A DNA stretch of 37,915 bases, taken from assembly GCA_019694855.1 (NCBI GenBank), contig JAIBBD010000016.1, positions 1 through 37,915 of the forward strand, written 5' to 3'. The stretch comes from Dehalococcoidia bacterium (GTDB taxonomy: Bacteria; Chloroflexota; Dehalococcoidia; UBA2979). The notes below the pieces were generated by a model that ran no database searches, was not told where the DNA came from, and saw nothing but the letters and a program-made list of their open reading frames with translations. This document shows positions 23,243 to 31,308 of the stretch, piece by piece. The position numbers and the translations under genes are program-made. Positions within the stretch are counted from its first letter, which is position 1; each line of letters begins with the position of its first letter.

Positions 23243-24568
23243 TCAACCGTTCACCGGGACCGGCGCCCAGCCCCACTCGCCCGGGTCCACCGCCAAATGC
23301 CCCACTGCATTCCGCCACGCGCGCCGTCCGGTCGCCGCCCTGAGCGCCTCCGCTGCCCGCTCCGGCCATCCCTCGTCGCGCAGCCGCGCCTCGAAGGCGC
23401 GCCAGGCGCCGCGCACCCACGCCGGGTCCGCGTTCGGCGGCAACCCCCCGAGGAATCCGTCCGCCCGCCGCGAAGCCAGGCCCGTCTCCGCGAGCGCCGC
23501 GTCGAAGGCAACGTCCCGGGCCGCGACGAACGCCTCTTCGCCGGCGAGCGCGGCGAGCACCTGGCACAGCAGCGAGCGCTCCTCCTCGTCATCCCGATAC
23601 CCGAAGAACGCGGGCGACAGCGCGCGCAGGAGGGTGGCGTCGAAGGCGAACTCTAGCGGGACGAGCGCTTCCCCCTCACGACGCCAGACGAAGTACATCG
23701 AGTTCTCGCCGAGCGGCGCGTTGTAGCCCGAGATGAAGAGGCCACCCGGCCGCAGCAGCCGCGCCGCCCACGCTCGCGTCTCCGCGGCGAACGAGCGCGG
23801 AAAGTACAGCAGCACGTTCATCACGCGCACGACATCGGCGGGCTCGAGCCCCTCGGCGCCGATGCCCCGTTCGAGGAATCGCAGGTTCGGCCGCGTGTAC
23901 TGCGCGATCGGGCGCCGTACGAGGCGGCCCTGTTCGTCGCTCGCCTCGGCGGGCCCGTCTCCGGTCGGCAGCAACGGCAATAGGCGGTCACGCAATGTGG
24001 CGAAGCGGGCGCGCGTCGCCGGCATGTCGCGGTAGAGCGCGGCGCGGCGCTCGGGCGTGATCGCGCCGCCGGTGACGAAGCGCACGTCGCCCGCGGCATC
24101 GAGGTACGCGTAGTCGCCCAGCTCATCGTAGACGAGGTAGGTCCCGAACGCGGGGTCGATCGCCGTCACCTCGAGCCCCGGGAAGCGCTCCGCGGTGTCG
24201 AGCGCGGTCAGCGGCGGGAACCCGCAACCGACGTCGAGGAAACGGCCGCCGCCCGTCAGCTCCAGGTACGGATTCGCCGCCACGAACGCATCGAGCGGCG
24301 CGTGGCGGCCGGCGGTCGTGATCGGCGGCACCATGCCGCCCCACATCCCTGGCAGCACGTTCGGCATCTGCACGGCAAAGAACGAGGCCAGCGCGAGGCT
24401 GAAGTCCTCCGGACGGAAGTGGGCCTGCTCCATCCAGCGAAACGCGCGGCGCAGGCAGGCATGCACCTCCTCGCGCGCGCCGTCGAGTGGACGCATCAAC
24501 TCGATGGCGTCCGGCGCGAGCGGACCACCGAGGTGGCGCGAAGCGAGCAGTTCGGTCAGCGTCGGCAT
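23243..24568 (-). CDS. Class I SAM-dependent methyltransferase-like protein
   Basis: 441 residues. The nucleotide-binding glycine loop GRFLDVGCGFPPLTALD (near 110) and the acidic strand end LEVTAIDPAFG indicate a Rossmann methyltransferase. Further on PADVVRVMNVLLYFP and LLRPGGLFISGYN fit the later strands of that fold. The N-terminal 100 and C-terminal 150 residues have no clear assignment; the C-terminal part is helical and Trp/Arg-rich (WVRGAWRAFEARLRDEGWP). Acceptor unknown. Monocistronic as far as can be seen. Confidence 0.78.
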   Translation of the reverse strand: MPTLTELLASRHLGGPLAPDAIELMRPLDGAREEVHACLRRAFRWMEQAHFRPEDFSLALASFFAVQMPNVLPGMWGGMVPPITTAGRHAPLDAFVAANPYLELTGGGRFLDVGCGFPPLTALDTAERFPGLEVTAIDPAFGTYLVYDELGDYAYLDAAGDVRFVTGGAITPERRAALYRDMPATRARFATLRDRLLPLLPTGDGPAEASDEQGRLVRRPIAQYTRPNLRFLERGIGAEGLEPADVVRVMNVLLYFPRSFAAETRAWAARLLRPGGLFISGYNAPLGENSMYFVWRREGEALVPLEFAFDATLLRALSPAFFGYRDDEEERSLLCQVLAALAGEEAFVAARDVAFDAALAETGLASRRADGFLGGLPPNADPAWVRGAWRAFEARLRDEGWPERAAEALRAATGRRAWRNAVGHLAVDPGEWGWAPVPVNG

Positions 24569-24652
24569 CGGGCGGCGATCGTACCGCGCGCGCCCGTTGC
24601 GAGGTCAGATCGCACCCGCCGAGGAGCGACAGGGCGAGGCCTCGGCGGCCCC

Positions 24653-24913
24653 CTACGTCGCCGCGTAGAGCGTCAGCACCCCCACCGCCGTCAGCACGAT
24701 CGCCGCATCGAAGGCCAGCTCCGCGCCACGCGTACGCAGCTGGCTGACCTGATAGGCGATGAACACATAGAGCGGTGCGAACTGGCTGACGATGTCCAGC
24801 TCGACATCGAGGACGTTCTTCGCAATCACCGCCTGCGCGAGCAGGACGATCGCCGTCAGGATCGCCGGCCGCACTTCGCGGTCGGCAAACGGGCTCGGAC
24901 TGATGTGCACCAT
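24653..24913 (-). CDS. Small membrane protein, paralogue A (86 aa)
   Basis: Start at ATG 24913 (MVHISPSPFADREVRPAILT), supported by GGGAAGGCG upstream. Hydrophobic segments: AILTAIVLLAQAVIAKNVL, SQFAPLYVFIAYQV and AAIVLTAVGVLTLYAAT, so about three membrane passes. The core LLAQA..(A/V)...VL..ELD.VSQFAPL is shared with the next gene, so the two are tandem paralogues. Function unknown. Confidence 0.65.
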   Translation of the reverse strand: MVHISPSPFADREVRPAILTAIVLLAQAVIAKNVLDVELDIVSQFAPLYVFIAYQVSQLRTRGAELAFDAAIVLTAVGVLTLYAAT

Positions 24914-25027
24914 CTGGAGACGCCTTCCCGCCGGCGAGGACTGCCGGCACGTCTCCCATGGTGAGCGCCACACGCGTTCGTAATGAGAGGCATTCGTCCC
25001 GCCTCGGACGGGCCTTCCGGCCGCCCG

Positions 25028-25411
25028 CTACCGCAGTCGGAACGCCAGGCTGAGGACAAGCAGCGACACGAGGACGATCGCCGCGCCGAACGCGAGATCG
25101 GCGCGCGGTGAACGCCACCGCGAACCGATGAACAGCGCGTAGACGAGGAGTGGCGCGAACTGACTGACCCAGTCCAGCTCGGCCTGCAGCACATCGGTCG
25201 CAACCGCGGCCTGAGCGAGCAGCACGACGAGCGTCACGAGTCCGAGCCGAAACGTCGGATCGTCGAAGCGGTCTTCGATCGCTCGTCTCATCGAGGGCTC
25301 CACGACGTTACGGACGAGGGCGCTCAGTGCGCCTCGATCCTCACGCCCGCGCCCGGATTCGAACAGGGCCGATCGCCCCGCCATCGCCTTCCGCGGCCTG
25401 TAGTCGGACAT
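25028..25411 (-). CDS. Small membrane protein, paralogue B (127 aa)
   Basis: From ATG 25411 (MSDYRPRKAMAGRS) the product has a charged N-terminal half and the same membrane core as the downstream paralogue: LVVLLAQAAVATDVLQAELD, WVSQFAPLLVYALFIG and AAIVLVSLLVLSLAF. The N-terminal 55 residues (SALVRNVVEPSMRRAIEDRF) are not present in paralogue A. Starts further upstream (25462) or further in are possible. The pair probably arose by tandem duplication. Function unknown; a small scaffold or stress-related membrane protein is a guess. Confidence 0.65.
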   Translation of the reverse strand: MSDYRPRKAMAGRSALFESGRGREDRGALSALVRNVVEPSMRRAIEDRFDDPTFRLGLVTLVVLLAQAAVATDVLQAELDWVSQFAPLLVYALFIGSRWRSPRADLAFGAAIVLVSLLVLSLAFRLR

Positions 25412-25489
25412 CGCCTGACGTCGAGGAGGAGACGAGCGCCCGGAGCATAGGCGCGCGACCACCGTGCATCGAAGTGGCTCGCCGGCGAA

Positions 25490-25912
25490 CTACACCAACG
25501 AGATCACGACGGCAAACGGCACCACGATCAGGCTCGAAAACCCGAGCACCACGACCGAAGACCAGTACAGCGGGCTCAACAGCAGCCCCGCGCCAACGAG
25601 GCGGCTTAACGTCAGCAGACGTAGCCACATGCCCGAACCGAACGGGTCGAAGCGCAGCCGGAGCAGCCGCAGCACCATCGCGAAGTGCAACAGCGCCAGC
25701 GGCGGCGTGAACAGCAGCACCGCCACCACGACTCGCGAGGCGAGCGACAGGTCCGGCGCGAGGCCCACGTACGCGAAGACCGCGCCCGCGAGCAGCAGCA
25801 CCGACAGCCAGCTCACCACGTCCACCGCCCGCCTCGCGAACGTCAGCAGGCCATACACGCTCCGTTGACCGATCTCGTAGTAGTGCTGCGTCGACTCGAC
25901 ACTGCGGCGCAC
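25490..25912 (-). CDS. Membrane protein of unknown function (140 aa)
   Basis: MRRSVESTQHYYEIGQRSVY followed by about four hydrophobic segments: VVSWLSVLLLAGAVFAYVGL, RVVVAVLLFTPPLALLHFAM, LLTLSRLVGAGLLLSPLYW and VVVLGFSSLIVVPFAVVISL. No motif recognised. Third of four membrane proteins in a row on this strand; the next stop and start are 22 bases apart, so it may share a transcript with the single-pass protein upstream. Confidence 0.7.
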   Translation of the reverse strand: MRRSVESTQHYYEIGQRSVYGLLTFARRAVDVVSWLSVLLLAGAVFAYVGLAPDLSLASRVVVAVLLFTPPLALLHFAMVLRLLRLRFDPFGSGMWLRLLTLSRLVGAGLLLSPLYWSSVVVLGFSSLIVVPFAVVISLV

Positions 25913-25934
25913 GGGCAGATCCCTTCGCTGGCCC

Positions 25935-26474
25935 TCAGGCCCCCGCCGTCTTCCCGAGCAGCTCCCCGACCAGCGCGCGGTAATGCAGCATGGCCTGCCG
26001 CAGCTCCTCGGTGCTGGCGCCGCCGTCGGCGTTCTTCACCGCCACCGCGCGGGCGTCGCGGTACTCCGACACCACCTCGGGGTGGTCGACCGAGATGTCC
26101 GCGGCGCGCCGGTCGAAATCGGACACCGGGTAGCCACGCCGCTCCATCACGCGCGCAACGAGCTGGTCGGCCTCGCCGATCGCCTCCGCCGGCCGGTCGA
26201 CGAAGCGCAGCTGCACCTGGTTCCACTGACGCGTGAACGCGTCGGACTCCTCGGGCGACAGCTCGACGATCTGCAGCTCCTCGACGCGCCGGCGACGCTG
26301 GTCGAGGTCCGCCTCGGCCTGCCGGCGTCCACCGGCTTCCGCCACCGCCCGGTCGTACTCGGGCCCGAACTGCTCCCGCAGCGCGTTCGAACGCCGACGC
26401 CGCTGCATCCACAGCGCCGCGAGCGCCGCGACGATGAGCAACAGCACCAGCGCGATGATCCCGATGACCGCCAT
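25935..26474 (-). CDS. Single-pass membrane protein with a conserved soluble domain (179 aa)
   Basis: From ATG 26474 (GAGGAGG about 8 bases upstream) the protein has one N-terminal membrane helix (MAVIGIIALVLLLIVAALAA) and a charged soluble part. LREQFGPEYDRAVAEAGGRR, AEADLDQRRRRVEELQI, LSPEESDAFTRQWNQVQLRF and YPVSDFDRRAADISVDHPEV match a conserved uncharacterised family often met in actinobacteria and Chloroflexota. I know of no established function. Divergent from proA. Confidence 0.78.
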   Translation of the reverse strand: MAVIGIIALVLLLIVAALAALWMQRRRRSNALREQFGPEYDRAVAEAGGRRQAEADLDQRRRRVEELQIVELSPEESDAFTRQWNQVQLRFVDRPAEAIGEADQLVARVMERRGYPVSDFDRRAADISVDHPEVVSEYRDARAVAVKNADGGASTEELRQAMLHYRALVGELLGKTAGA

Positions 26475-26609
26475 GGGACGCCTCCTCGCATTCCGTCTCC
26501 TCATCTAAGCCGCGCGCCATTCACATCCACGGAAACGAAAGCGCGCTCCTATTGCGGACTCCTCGCGAGGAGCGACGTCCCCCCGGCTCTCCACCTCCGT
26601 TGCTTGCCC

Positions 26610-26615
26610 TACAAT
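26610..26615 (+). promoter_or_regulatory. -10 box of a probable leaderless proA promoter
   Basis: TACAAT ends 9 bases before the proA ATG (26625), which places the transcription start at about 26622. There is no ribosome-binding sequence in the remaining bases. No clear -35 hexamer at 17 bases distance. Confidence 0.5.
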
Positions 26616-26624
26616 GTCCCGACT

Positions 26625-27896
26625 ATGACGACGATCGCCCCTTCCGAAGCCATCACCAAGGCCACCGCGGCGAAGGCCGCGGGGCGCCGCCTCGCCTACG
26701 CGAGCACCGACCAGAAGAACGAGGCGCTGCATCGCATCGCCGACGCGCTGCTCGCCGACCAGGCGCATCTCCTCGAGGTCAACGCCGGCGATGTGCAGCG
26801 CGGCCAGGAGCGCGGGTTGAGCGACTCCTTCGTCGACCGCCTCGCGCTCACCCCCGAGCGCATCGCGGGCATCGCCGCCGACACGCGGCAGGTCGCGACC
26901 CTCGAAGACCCCATCGGGCACATCGAGGAGATGCGCACCCGTCCGAACGGCCTGCAGATCGGGCGCATGCGGGTGCCGCTCGGCGTCATCGGCGCCGTCT
27001 ACGAGTCGCGGCCCAACGTGACCGTCGATATCGCCGCGCTCTGCCTCAAGTCGGGCAACGCCACTGTGCTGCGTTCGGGCTCGGACGCCCACGCCACCTC
27101 GTCCGCGCTTGCCGCGATCGTCATGCGCAGCATCGAGGCGGCCGGACTGCCGGCCGGCATCGTCCAGTTCATCGACTCCACCGACCGAGACGAGGTCGGC
27201 GCGATGCTCAAGGCGCACGAGTACATCGACCTGATGATTCCGCGCGGCGGCGCCGACCTCATCCGGCGCGTCCGCGACGAGGCGACCATGCCGGTCGTGG
27301 CCGGCGGTATCGGCGTCTGCCACACCTACATCGACGCGAGCGCAGACCTCGAGATGGCGCGCCGCATCGTGGTCAACGCGAAGACCCGACGGCCCTCGAT
27401 CTGCAACGCCCTCGACACCGTGCTCGTGCACGCCGCGATCGCCGACCAGCTGCTGCCCGAGCTCTCACGCGAGCTCGGCGAGCGCGGCGTCCTGCTGCAC
27501 ACCGACGAGCGCGCCCGCCCGCTTTGCGGCGGCGCCGACACACTGCCCGTGGAGCCCGAGGACTACGACCGCGAGTGGCTCTCGCTCGACTGCTCCGTGC
27601 GCGTGGTCGACTCCCTCGACGACGCCCTCAAGCATATCGAGGACCACGGCAGCGGCCACTCCGAGGCAATCGTGACGAACTCATACGCGGCCTCCCGGCG
27701 CTTCCTCGCGGAAGCCGACGCGGCGGCGGTCTACGTGAACGCGTCAACGCAGTTCACAGACGGGGCGCAGTTCGGCCTGGGCGCGGAGATCGGCATCTCG
27801 ACGCAGAAGATGCACGCCCGCGGCCCGATGGCCCTCCGCGAACTCACCTCGTACAAGTGGATCATCTTCGGCGAGGGCCAGACGCGACCGCTGTAG
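26625..27896 (+). CDS. proA: Glutamate-5-semialdehyde dehydrogenase
   Basis: 423 residues, normal length, from ATG 26625. Second step of proline synthesis: NADPH reduction of glutamyl 5-phosphate. Landmarks: LGVIGAVYESRPNVTVDIAA, LKSGNATVLRSGSDA, LMIPRGGADLIRRV, and the catalytic cysteine C260 in KTRRPSICNALDTVLVH. The C-terminal motif LGAEIGISTQKMHARGPM completes the family pattern. proB is not adjacent. A broken hicB gene begins 11 bases after the stop. Confidence 0.96.
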   Translation: MTTIAPSEAITKATAAKAAGRRLAYASTDQKNEALHRIADALLADQAHLLEVNAGDVQRGQERGLSDSFVDRLALTPERIAGIAADTRQVATLEDPIGHIEEMRTRPNGLQIGRMRVPLGVIGAVYESRPNVTVDIAALCLKSGNATVLRSGSDAHATSSALAAIVMRSIEAAGLPAGIVQFIDSTDRDEVGAMLKAHEYIDLMIPRGGADLIRRVRDEATMPVVAGGIGVCHTYIDASADLEMARRIVVNAKTRRPSICNALDTVLVHAAIADQLLPELSRELGERGVLLHTDERARPLCGGADTLPVEPEDYDREWLSLDCSVRVVDSLDDALKHIEDHGSGHSEAIVTNSYAASRRFLAEADAAAVYVNASTQFTDGAQFGLGAEIGISTQKMHARGPMALRELTSYKWIIFGEGQTRPL

Positions 27897-27907
27897 GGAG
27901 ACAGGAG

Positions 27908-28128
27908 ACGCGCCGCTACTCGGTGCCCCTCCTCCCCGATACCGAAGAAGGCGGTTACACCGTCCTCGTCCCCGTGCCGCCCGGCTGGGTTACCGAAGCC
28001 ACACCATCGAGGACGCCCTCGCGAACGCGCGCGAGGCGATCTCGCTGCACGTCGGTACGTTGACCGTCGCTGGCGAGCCCGTCCCCTCGGAAGTCACGGC
28101 GCCTGAATGCACCGCCGTCGAGGTCTGA
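27908..28128 (+). pseudogene. hicB: Broken hicB-type antitoxin gene
   Basis: The frame from 27908 reads (T)RRYSVPLLPDTEEGGYTV, LVPVPPGW and then loses the family pattern; one frame over it continues HTIEDALANAREAISLHVGT, ...VPSEVTAPECTAVEV and stops at 28126-28128. Together these give the whole length of a HicB antitoxin (partial RNase-H fold). The total length is one base short of a whole number of codons, so a single-base deletion near 27998 explains it. The expected start codon is ACG, right behind GGAGACAGGAG, so the ATG is lost as well. No hicA toxin gene is present. Two independent lesions make a sequencing error unlikely. Confidence 0.72.
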
Positions 28129-28175
28129 ACACGGCTGCCTGGCCCCCGAGTCAATGAGGGCGTAGTCGGGCGCCG

Positions 28176-28430
28176 TCACCGCCCGGTCGGCTGGAAGCCC
28201 TCTCCTTCAACCGCGGCCAGCGCATCAGCCACATCGTCCATGTGCTCGAGGTGTGGCCGCCCGAGCGACACCGCCTTCGTCGAGTAACGCTGCGGGGTGG
28301 CCCGCTTCCGCCCCTCGAGGCTCGATCGCAGCGCCTCGTTCACCAGCTGGCGCAGACTCGCACCAGTCTTCCGGCGCGCGTCCTCGAGGAGCTTCGCCAC
28401 ATCGTCATCGAGCGTCAGAGTCGTCCGCAT
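28176..28430 (-). CDS. Orphan ribbon-helix-helix antitoxin (VapB-like)
   Basis: 84 residues, MRTTLTLDDDVAKLLEDARR followed by GASLRQLVNEALRSSLEGRK, the ribbon-helix-helix pattern of DUF2191-type antitoxins. The C-terminal part (SLGRPHLEHMDDVADALAAV) would bind a PIN toxin. A TATGCT box about 10 bases before ATG 28430 and no ribosome-binding sequence suggest a leaderless message. Its stop overlaps a GTG (GTGA at 28176-28179), the arrangement expected for a coupled toxin, but the frame after it (VTAPDYALIDSGARQ...) does not continue as a PIN domain; the toxin seems to be lost. Confidence 0.75.
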   Translation of the reverse strand: MRTTLTLDDDVAKLLEDARRKTGASLRQLVNEALRSSLEGRKRATPQRYSTKAVSLGRPHLEHMDDVADALAAVEGEGFQPTGR

Positions 28431-28658
28431 GCATCGCAGCATACCCGCAGCCGAGGCCAGCTTGCCCGTACGCGATGCAGACTCTCGCGCGGTGACGCCT
28501 GTGGGAAGTGCGTCCGGGTCGGAGCCTACGTCGCACCCGGGCTCGTCGCGGTCGAGGCATGGCATCCGGCAGTACGGCCGGCCGTGGATACTGGCGCGCC
28601 GGCGCACAGAACGTCTGTTCGTGCTACGTTCTTCGGGCTCCCCGAGGAGGTCTTTACG

Positions 28659-29030
28659 ATGCCGGTTCCCCTGCGCGTCTCCTCGCTTCTGATCACAGAT
28701 GCACTGGCGGGCGCAAGCGATCTGTATCGCCAACTGGGCTTTGAACCGGTACCAACCGACGATGAGGCATGTATCGGCTTCACCGCGGGCACCACCGGCG
28801 TCATCCTCACAAGCCGAGAATTTGCGGCAAGTTGCTGGGGCGAGCCAGTAGCCGCCGAGCTCGCGGGTCGAGTTGTGCCCTACGTGTACCTCCAGCATCT
28901 GAGCGACTCCGACGACGTCGGCGACACGATCTTTGAAGGCTGGACGCAGTACGGCACGCACGACCGGATCGTGGGAACGGCATTCGGCCCGATGGTGCTC
29001 GTCGAACGAGCCCATCCCCTCACGCTCTAA
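28659..29030 (+). CDS. VOC/glyoxalase-like protein
   Basis: 123 residues from ATG 28659, preceded by CGAGGAGG. MPVPLRVSSLLITDALAGAS, DLYRQLGFEPVPTDDEACIG and VVPYVYLQHLSDSDDVGD fit one vicinal-oxygen-chelate domain. The final region YGTHDRIVGTAFGPMVLVER completes the second beta-alpha-beta unit. The typical metal residues are not evident, so it may be a binding rather than a catalytic member. From 28431 to 28658 I see no gene, only a TACGTT hexamer near 28625 that could be the -10 of this gene. Confidence 0.65.
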   Translation: MPVPLRVSSLLITDALAGASDLYRQLGFEPVPTDDEACIGFTAGTTGVILTSREFAASCWGEPVAAELAGRVVPYVYLQHLSDSDDVGDTIFEGWTQYGTHDRIVGTAFGPMVLVERAHPLTL

Positions 29031-29072
29031 CACTCGATACTACGTTCATAGACCCCCACGAACCGCCCTCCG

Positions 29073-29078
29073 TATACT
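29073..29078 (+). promoter_or_regulatory. -10 box of the transketolase operon
   Basis: TATACT ends 31 bases before GTG 29110. GCGGGGG (29096-29102) lies between and would serve as ribosome-binding site. No clear -35. Confidence 0.45.
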
Positions 29079-29109
29079 GGAAGTTCATTCCAAACGCGGG
29101 GGTCTCACG

Positions 29110-29940
29110 GTGGTCACTCACACTCAGCTCGACCCGCTCACGCTGTCTGAGCGGGTCCGGCGGCACGTCGTCACGATGGTCTACGAGGCGCAGTCGGGGC
29201 ACATCGGAGGGTCGCTCTCCGCCACCGACATCATGTCCGTCCTCTACACGCGCATCCTGCGCGTCGACCCGCAGCGCCCCGACTGGGCGGACCGCGACCG
29301 CTTCATCCTGAGCAAGGGCCACTGCACCCCCGTCCAGTACGCCACCCTCGCCGAGATGGGCTACTTCCCGGTCGAGGAGCTGCGCACCTTCCGCAAGAAA
29401 GGCACCCGGCTGCAGGGCCACTCCATCCTTGGCAAGCCGCCCGGAGTCGAGAACTCGGCCGGGGCGCTGGGCATGGGGCTCTCGTTCGGCCTCGGCATCG
29501 CCCTCGGGCGCGACTTCCGAGGGCAGGACTTCCACGTCTACGTCCTGATGGGCGACGGCGAGCAGAACGAGGGCCAGGTGTGGGAAGCCGCGATGGCCGT
29601 CGCCAACTACAACCTCGAGCGCATCGTCGCGATCGTCGACCGCAACCACATCCAGAACGACGACTTCACAGCGAACCAGATGGCGATCGACCCCATCGAC
29701 GAAAAGTACCGCGCCTTCGGCTGGACGGTGCGTTCCGGCATCGACGGCCACAACCTCAAGGACGTCGAGGAAGCCCTGACCTGGGCCCGCGACCATCGAG
29801 GCGGCCCGGCCTGCCTCGTCTTCGAGACCGTGAAGGGCAAGGGCGTCTCCATCTTCGAGAACAATCCGGGCTTCCACGGCGCCGCACCGAACGCCGAGCA
29901 GTACGCACAGGCCATGCGTGAGCTCGGCGGGGAGGGCTAA
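29110..29940 (+). CDS. Transketolase, N-terminal (thiamine-pyrophosphate) subunit
   Basis: 276 residues from GTG 29110. The thiamine-diphosphate motif is VLMGDGEQNEGQVWEAAM with N in IVAIVDRN (GDG-x-N spacing normal), and SKGHCTPVQYATLAEMGYFP and AQSGHIGGSLSATDIMSVLY are the other transketolase landmarks. The usual 650-residue enzyme is split here: this subunit supplies the cofactor-binding domain and the next gene, 3 bases later, the pyrimidine and C-terminal domains. Split transketolases occur in archaea and many anaerobes and Chloroflexota. The pair moves two-carbon units in the pentose phosphate pathway. Confidence 0.93.
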   Translation: MVTHTQLDPLTLSERVRRHVVTMVYEAQSGHIGGSLSATDIMSVLYTRILRVDPQRPDWADRDRFILSKGHCTPVQYATLAEMGYFPVEELRTFRKKGTRLQGHSILGKPPGVENSAGALGMGLSFGLGIALGRDFRGQDFHVYVLMGDGEQNEGQVWEAAMAVANYNLERIVAIVDRNHIQNDDFTANQMAIDPIDEKYRAFGWTVRSGIDGHNLKDVEEALTWARDHRGGPACLVFETVKGKGVSIFENNPGFHGAAPNAEQYAQAMRELGGEG

Positions 29941-29943
29941 GCC

Positions 29944-30894
29944 ATGACCATGACCGCTCCCGCCAGCGCCGCCACCCGTGAGGCCCTCGGCCCGACGCTC
30001 ATCCGCCTCGTCCAGGAGGGGATGGACATCGCCGTCGTCGACGCCGACCTCGGCAAGTCGACCACCGCGCAGAAGTTCCGCGCCGAGTACCCCGAGCGCT
30101 TCTTCGAGCTCGGCGCCGCCGAACAGAACATGATGTCGGTCGCCGCCGGCCTCTCGACGATGGGCTTCACCGTCTTCGCAAGCACCTTCGCGGTCTTCGC
30201 CGAGCACGCCTACGACCAGCTCCGCATGTCGATCGCCCAGCCCAACCTCAACGTGAAAGTCGTCGTCTCCCATGGCGGCGTCTCCGTAGGTGAGGACGGC
30301 GCCTCCGCGCAGTCCGTCGAGGACATCGCGCTGTTCAGCTCGCTTGTGCCATTCCGCGTGCTCGTGCCGGCCGACCTGGCCGAGACCGTCGCCTGCCTCG
30401 AGGTGGCCGCCCGCACGCCCGGGCCCTTCATGATCCGCACCGGCCGCTCGAAGGTGAGCGCGATCTACCCGGACGGCTCGCACTTCCAGCTCGGCAAGGC
30501 GAGCCGGCTGCGCGAGGGCTCCGACGTCACGATCATCGCCATTGGCCTGATGGTCGAGCGCGCTCTCGCCGCCGCCTCGACCCTCGCGAGCGAAGGCATC
30601 GAGGCGCGCGTGCTCAACATGGCCAGCGTCCGCCCCCTCGACACGGCCGCCCTCGAGGCCGCCGCGGGCGAGACCGGCGCCATCGTCGTGGCCGAGGAGC
30701 ACCTGACGCACTCGGGCCTCGGCGCGATGTGCGCGCAGCACCTCGTGATGCACCGGCCCGTGCCGATGGAGTTCGTGGGCGTCCAGAACCGCTACGGCGA
30801 ATCCGGCACGAGCAACGAACTCCTCGAGATCATGGGCCTGACCCCCGAGGGCATCGTCGCGGCAACGAAGCGGGTGCTGACCCGCAAGGGGTAA
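29944..30894 (+). CDS. Transketolase, C-terminal subunit
   Basis: 316 residues, MTMTAPASAATREALGPTLI. The pyrimidine-binding domain has VVDADLGKSTTA, the catalytic-type glutamate in FFELGAAEQNMMSVAAGLS, and FRVLVPADLAETVACLEVAA. The C-terminal domain follows from about 190 (VTIIAIGLMVERALAAASTL, VVAEEHLTHSGLGAMCAQHL). It pairs with the upstream subunit; both are needed for an active site at their interface. Related split enzymes also include DXP-synthase-like proteins, but the sequence pattern is that of transketolase. Confidence 0.93.
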   Translation: MTMTAPASAATREALGPTLIRLVQEGMDIAVVDADLGKSTTAQKFRAEYPERFFELGAAEQNMMSVAAGLSTMGFTVFASTFAVFAEHAYDQLRMSIAQPNLNVKVVVSHGGVSVGEDGASAQSVEDIALFSSLVPFRVLVPADLAETVACLEVAARTPGPFMIRTGRSKVSAIYPDGSHFQLGKASRLREGSDVTIIAIGLMVERALAAASTLASEGIEARVLNMASVRPLDTAALEAAAGETGAIVVAEEHLTHSGLGAMCAQHLVMHRPVPMEFVGVQNRYGESGTSNELLEIMGLTPEGIVAATKRVLTRKG

Positions 30895-30940
30895 CTACCG
30901 CGACACCGAGGTGCCGCTGACCGGCTGACCCGCCATCGAA

Positions 30941-30969
30941 GGGGGCGCCGAGGAGTCCTCGACGCCCCC
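30941..30969 (+). terminator. Terminator of the transketolase operon
   Basis: Two-part stem: GGGGGCG (30941-30947) with CGCCCCC (30963-30969), and inside it CGAGGA (30949-30954) with TCCTCG (30956-30961), with one mismatch between the two. It also faces the converging gene at 30984. Confidence 0.65.
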
Positions 30970-30983
30970 ACCCGGTCAACGCC

Positions 30984-31247
30984 TCAGGCCGCCTCGGCGG
31001 CTGCGCCCTGCTCCAGCACGTCGCGCAGGGTGTCGAGGAGCTGCTGCGCCGACTGCGGCGTCAGCTCAACGGCCACGCGAGCGCCGGGGCCCTGGGCCTC
31101 GTTCACGAAGTCGAGCGTCACGGCATGCTCCAGCGGCAGCCGGAACGGGTGGTCGTAACCGACGTTCACCCGCGCGATCGGGAACCAGTTCCCGCCGCCC
31201 TTCGCCACGCCCGTCACCGATACCTTCTCCACGATCATCGTGCACAT
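30984..31247 (-). CDS. Small conserved protein (DUF6295-like)
   Basis: 87 residues, MCTMIVEKVSVTGVAKGGGN, WFPIARVNVGYDHPFRLPLE, HAVTLDFVNEAQGPGARVAV and ELTPQSAQQLLDTL. I recognise the MCT.. opening, YDHPF.. and DF.N...GP.ARVAVEL as those of a small family usually labelled DUF6295; no function known. It follows the dienelactone hydrolase at 31309 on the same strand by 61 bases and may be co-transcribed. Confidence 0.7.
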   Translation of the reverse strand: MCTMIVEKVSVTGVAKGGGNWFPIARVNVGYDHPFRLPLEHAVTLDFVNEAQGPGARVAVELTPQSAQQLLDTLRDVLEQGAAAEAA

Positions 31248-31308
31248 TGCGGTTGCTCCTGATCTCCGTCGGATGTCTCGAGGTCCGGGGCCGCGGGGCC
31301 CGCGGCGG

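Noticed and set aside
28431-29033. Long N-terminal extension of the orphan antitoxin
   Set aside because: Overlaps the VOC gene and lacks any pattern; the RHH domain starts at ATG 28430.
29020-30753. Open frame of 577 codons on the minus strand opposite the split transketolase
   Set aside because: Composition (Gly/Ala/Asp/Val/Arg-rich) and absence of motifs show a shadow; both plus-strand genes are clearly real.
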